The notes below the pieces were generated by a model that made no database searches, had not been told where the DNA came from, and was given only the letters and a program-made list of their open reading frames with translations. This document shows positions 44,404 through 44,676 of a DNA stretch of 44,676 bases, one piece after another. A program made the position numbers and the translations under genes. The DNA lies in the NCBI RefSeq assembly GCF_005298075.1, contig NZ_SZZH01000009.1, positions 1 through 44,676 on the forward strand. The letters run 5' to 3'. Origin of the DNA: Nakamurella flava (lineage in GTDB: Bacteria; Actinomycetota; Actinomycetes; Mycobacteriales; Nakamurellaceae). The first letter of the stretch is position 1. The number at the start of each line of letters is the position of its first letter.

Positions 44404-44426
44404 TGGGGGCCGGTTACCGGCCCCCA
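44404..44426 (+). terminator. hairpin between glpF and glpK
   Basis: TGGGGGCCGG pairs with CCGGCCCCCA around a TTA loop, 34 bases before the glpK ATG. It may be an attenuator, a processing or stability element in the glpF-glpK mRNA, or a terminator. Confidence 0.55.
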
Positions 44427-44459
44427 TACCCTCCCGACGACCAGTGAGGAATGCAGTCC

Positions 44460-44676
44460 ATGAGTGAGAAGTTCGTTGCCGCTATTGATCAGGGCACCAC
44501 GTCGACTCGGGCGATGTTGTTCAACAAGGAGGGCCGGGTCGTTGCGGTTGCTCAGCGTGAGCATGAGCAGATCTTCCCGAAGGCGGGGTGGGTGGAGCAC
44601 GATCCGGTCGAGATCTGGGAGAACACTCGGCTGGTCGCGGCGGATGCGTTGGCGAAGGCGGATCTGAACGAGTCCG
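44460..44676 (+). CDS. glpK: glycerol kinase (N-terminal part)
   Basis: The first 72 codons of GlpK; the gene runs off the right edge. [20 protein letters not shown] is the FGGY phosphate-binding start, and [20 protein letters not shown] is typical of GlpK. It phosphorylates glycerol to glycerol-3-phosphate. GAGGA precedes the ATG by 9 bases. The first codons use more A/T-ending forms (GTT, GCT, CGT, CAT) than neighbouring genes. It follows the broken glpF, which would normally supply its substrate. Confidence 0.95.
   Translation, partial: MSEKFVAAIDQGTTSTRAMLFNKEGRVVAVAQREHEQIFPKAGWVEHDPVEIWENTRLVAADALAKADLNES

Noticed and set aside
1..44676. CRISPR arrays, insertion sequences, prophage or attachment sites
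   Set aside because: No regularly spaced repeats, transposase, integrase or flanking direct repeats were seen; the tRNA-like element at 40454 has no integrase nearby.

Overview
The window is very GC-rich, densely packed, uses GTG starts often and carries actinobacterial gene types (GTP-dependent PEP carboxykinase, class II fructose bisphosphatase GlpX, Asp23/AmaP clusters, GT87 membrane glycosyltransferase). It most likely comes from the chromosome of a high-GC actinomycete. The genus cannot be fixed from sequence alone. I see no phage, insertion sequence or CRISPR array.

Layout. 0-1.2 kb: the start of an E1-beta gene and a complete E1-alpha gene of a pyruvate/acetoin-type TPP dehydrogenase (minus strand). 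1.5-2.7 kb: two tandem paralogous small membrane proteins. 2.7-5.1 kb: 5-oxoprolinase genes pxpA and a fused pxpBC. 5.2-7.4 kb: an HD-domain protein and an AAA ATPase. 7.4-13.7 kb (minus): an LdhA-type dehydrogenase, the CstA/YbdD pyruvate-peptide uptake pair, glutamate decarboxylase and Dps. 13.8-18.7 kb (minus): a GT87 membrane protein, TrmB, a small conserved protein and an ABC-2 exporter. 18.9-21.8 kb: the tldD/tldE pair, then a convergent class II glutamine amidotransferase. 23.2-25.1 kb: pckG. 25.5-26.7 kb: a membrane GGDEF diguanylate cyclase. 27.8-31.6 kb: a branched-chain 2-oxoacid dehydrogenase operon (E1-alpha, E1-beta, a leader ORF, E2). 31.8-34.1 kb: a small ORF, a lone GroES-like protein and the transhydrogenase SthA. 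34.2-39.1 kb: an envelope-stress locus. 39.3-44.7 kb: a lipoprotein gene with an internal stop, a tRNA-like element, a HAL-like protein without its cofactor motif, glpX, a glpF with an internal stop, and the start of glpK.

How the genes fit together. Many act at the pyruvate/PEP node: E1 dehydrogenase, lactate dehydrogenase, CstA, PEP carboxykinase, and glpX/glpF/glpK for glycerol entry and gluconeogenesis. The best candidate for a little-described system is at 34.2-39.1 kb. An ECF sigma factor is followed by an anti-sigma-like protein that fuses a zinc-binding HxxxCxxC domain to an Asp23/Gls24 domain. Divergent from this pair is an operon of Asp23 proteins, a J-domain-like mini-protein, a DUF2273-like membrane peptide, AmaP-like membrane anchors and a CsbD protein. 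The fusion suggests that Asp23 assembly at the membrane may control the sigma factor.

Other notable points are two in-frame TAG codons in otherwise intact genes (lipoprotein and glpF), a tRNA-Leu-like sequence with a UUCG hairpin in place of an anticodon arm, and a HAL/PAL-fold protein lacking the Ala-Ser-Gly triad.
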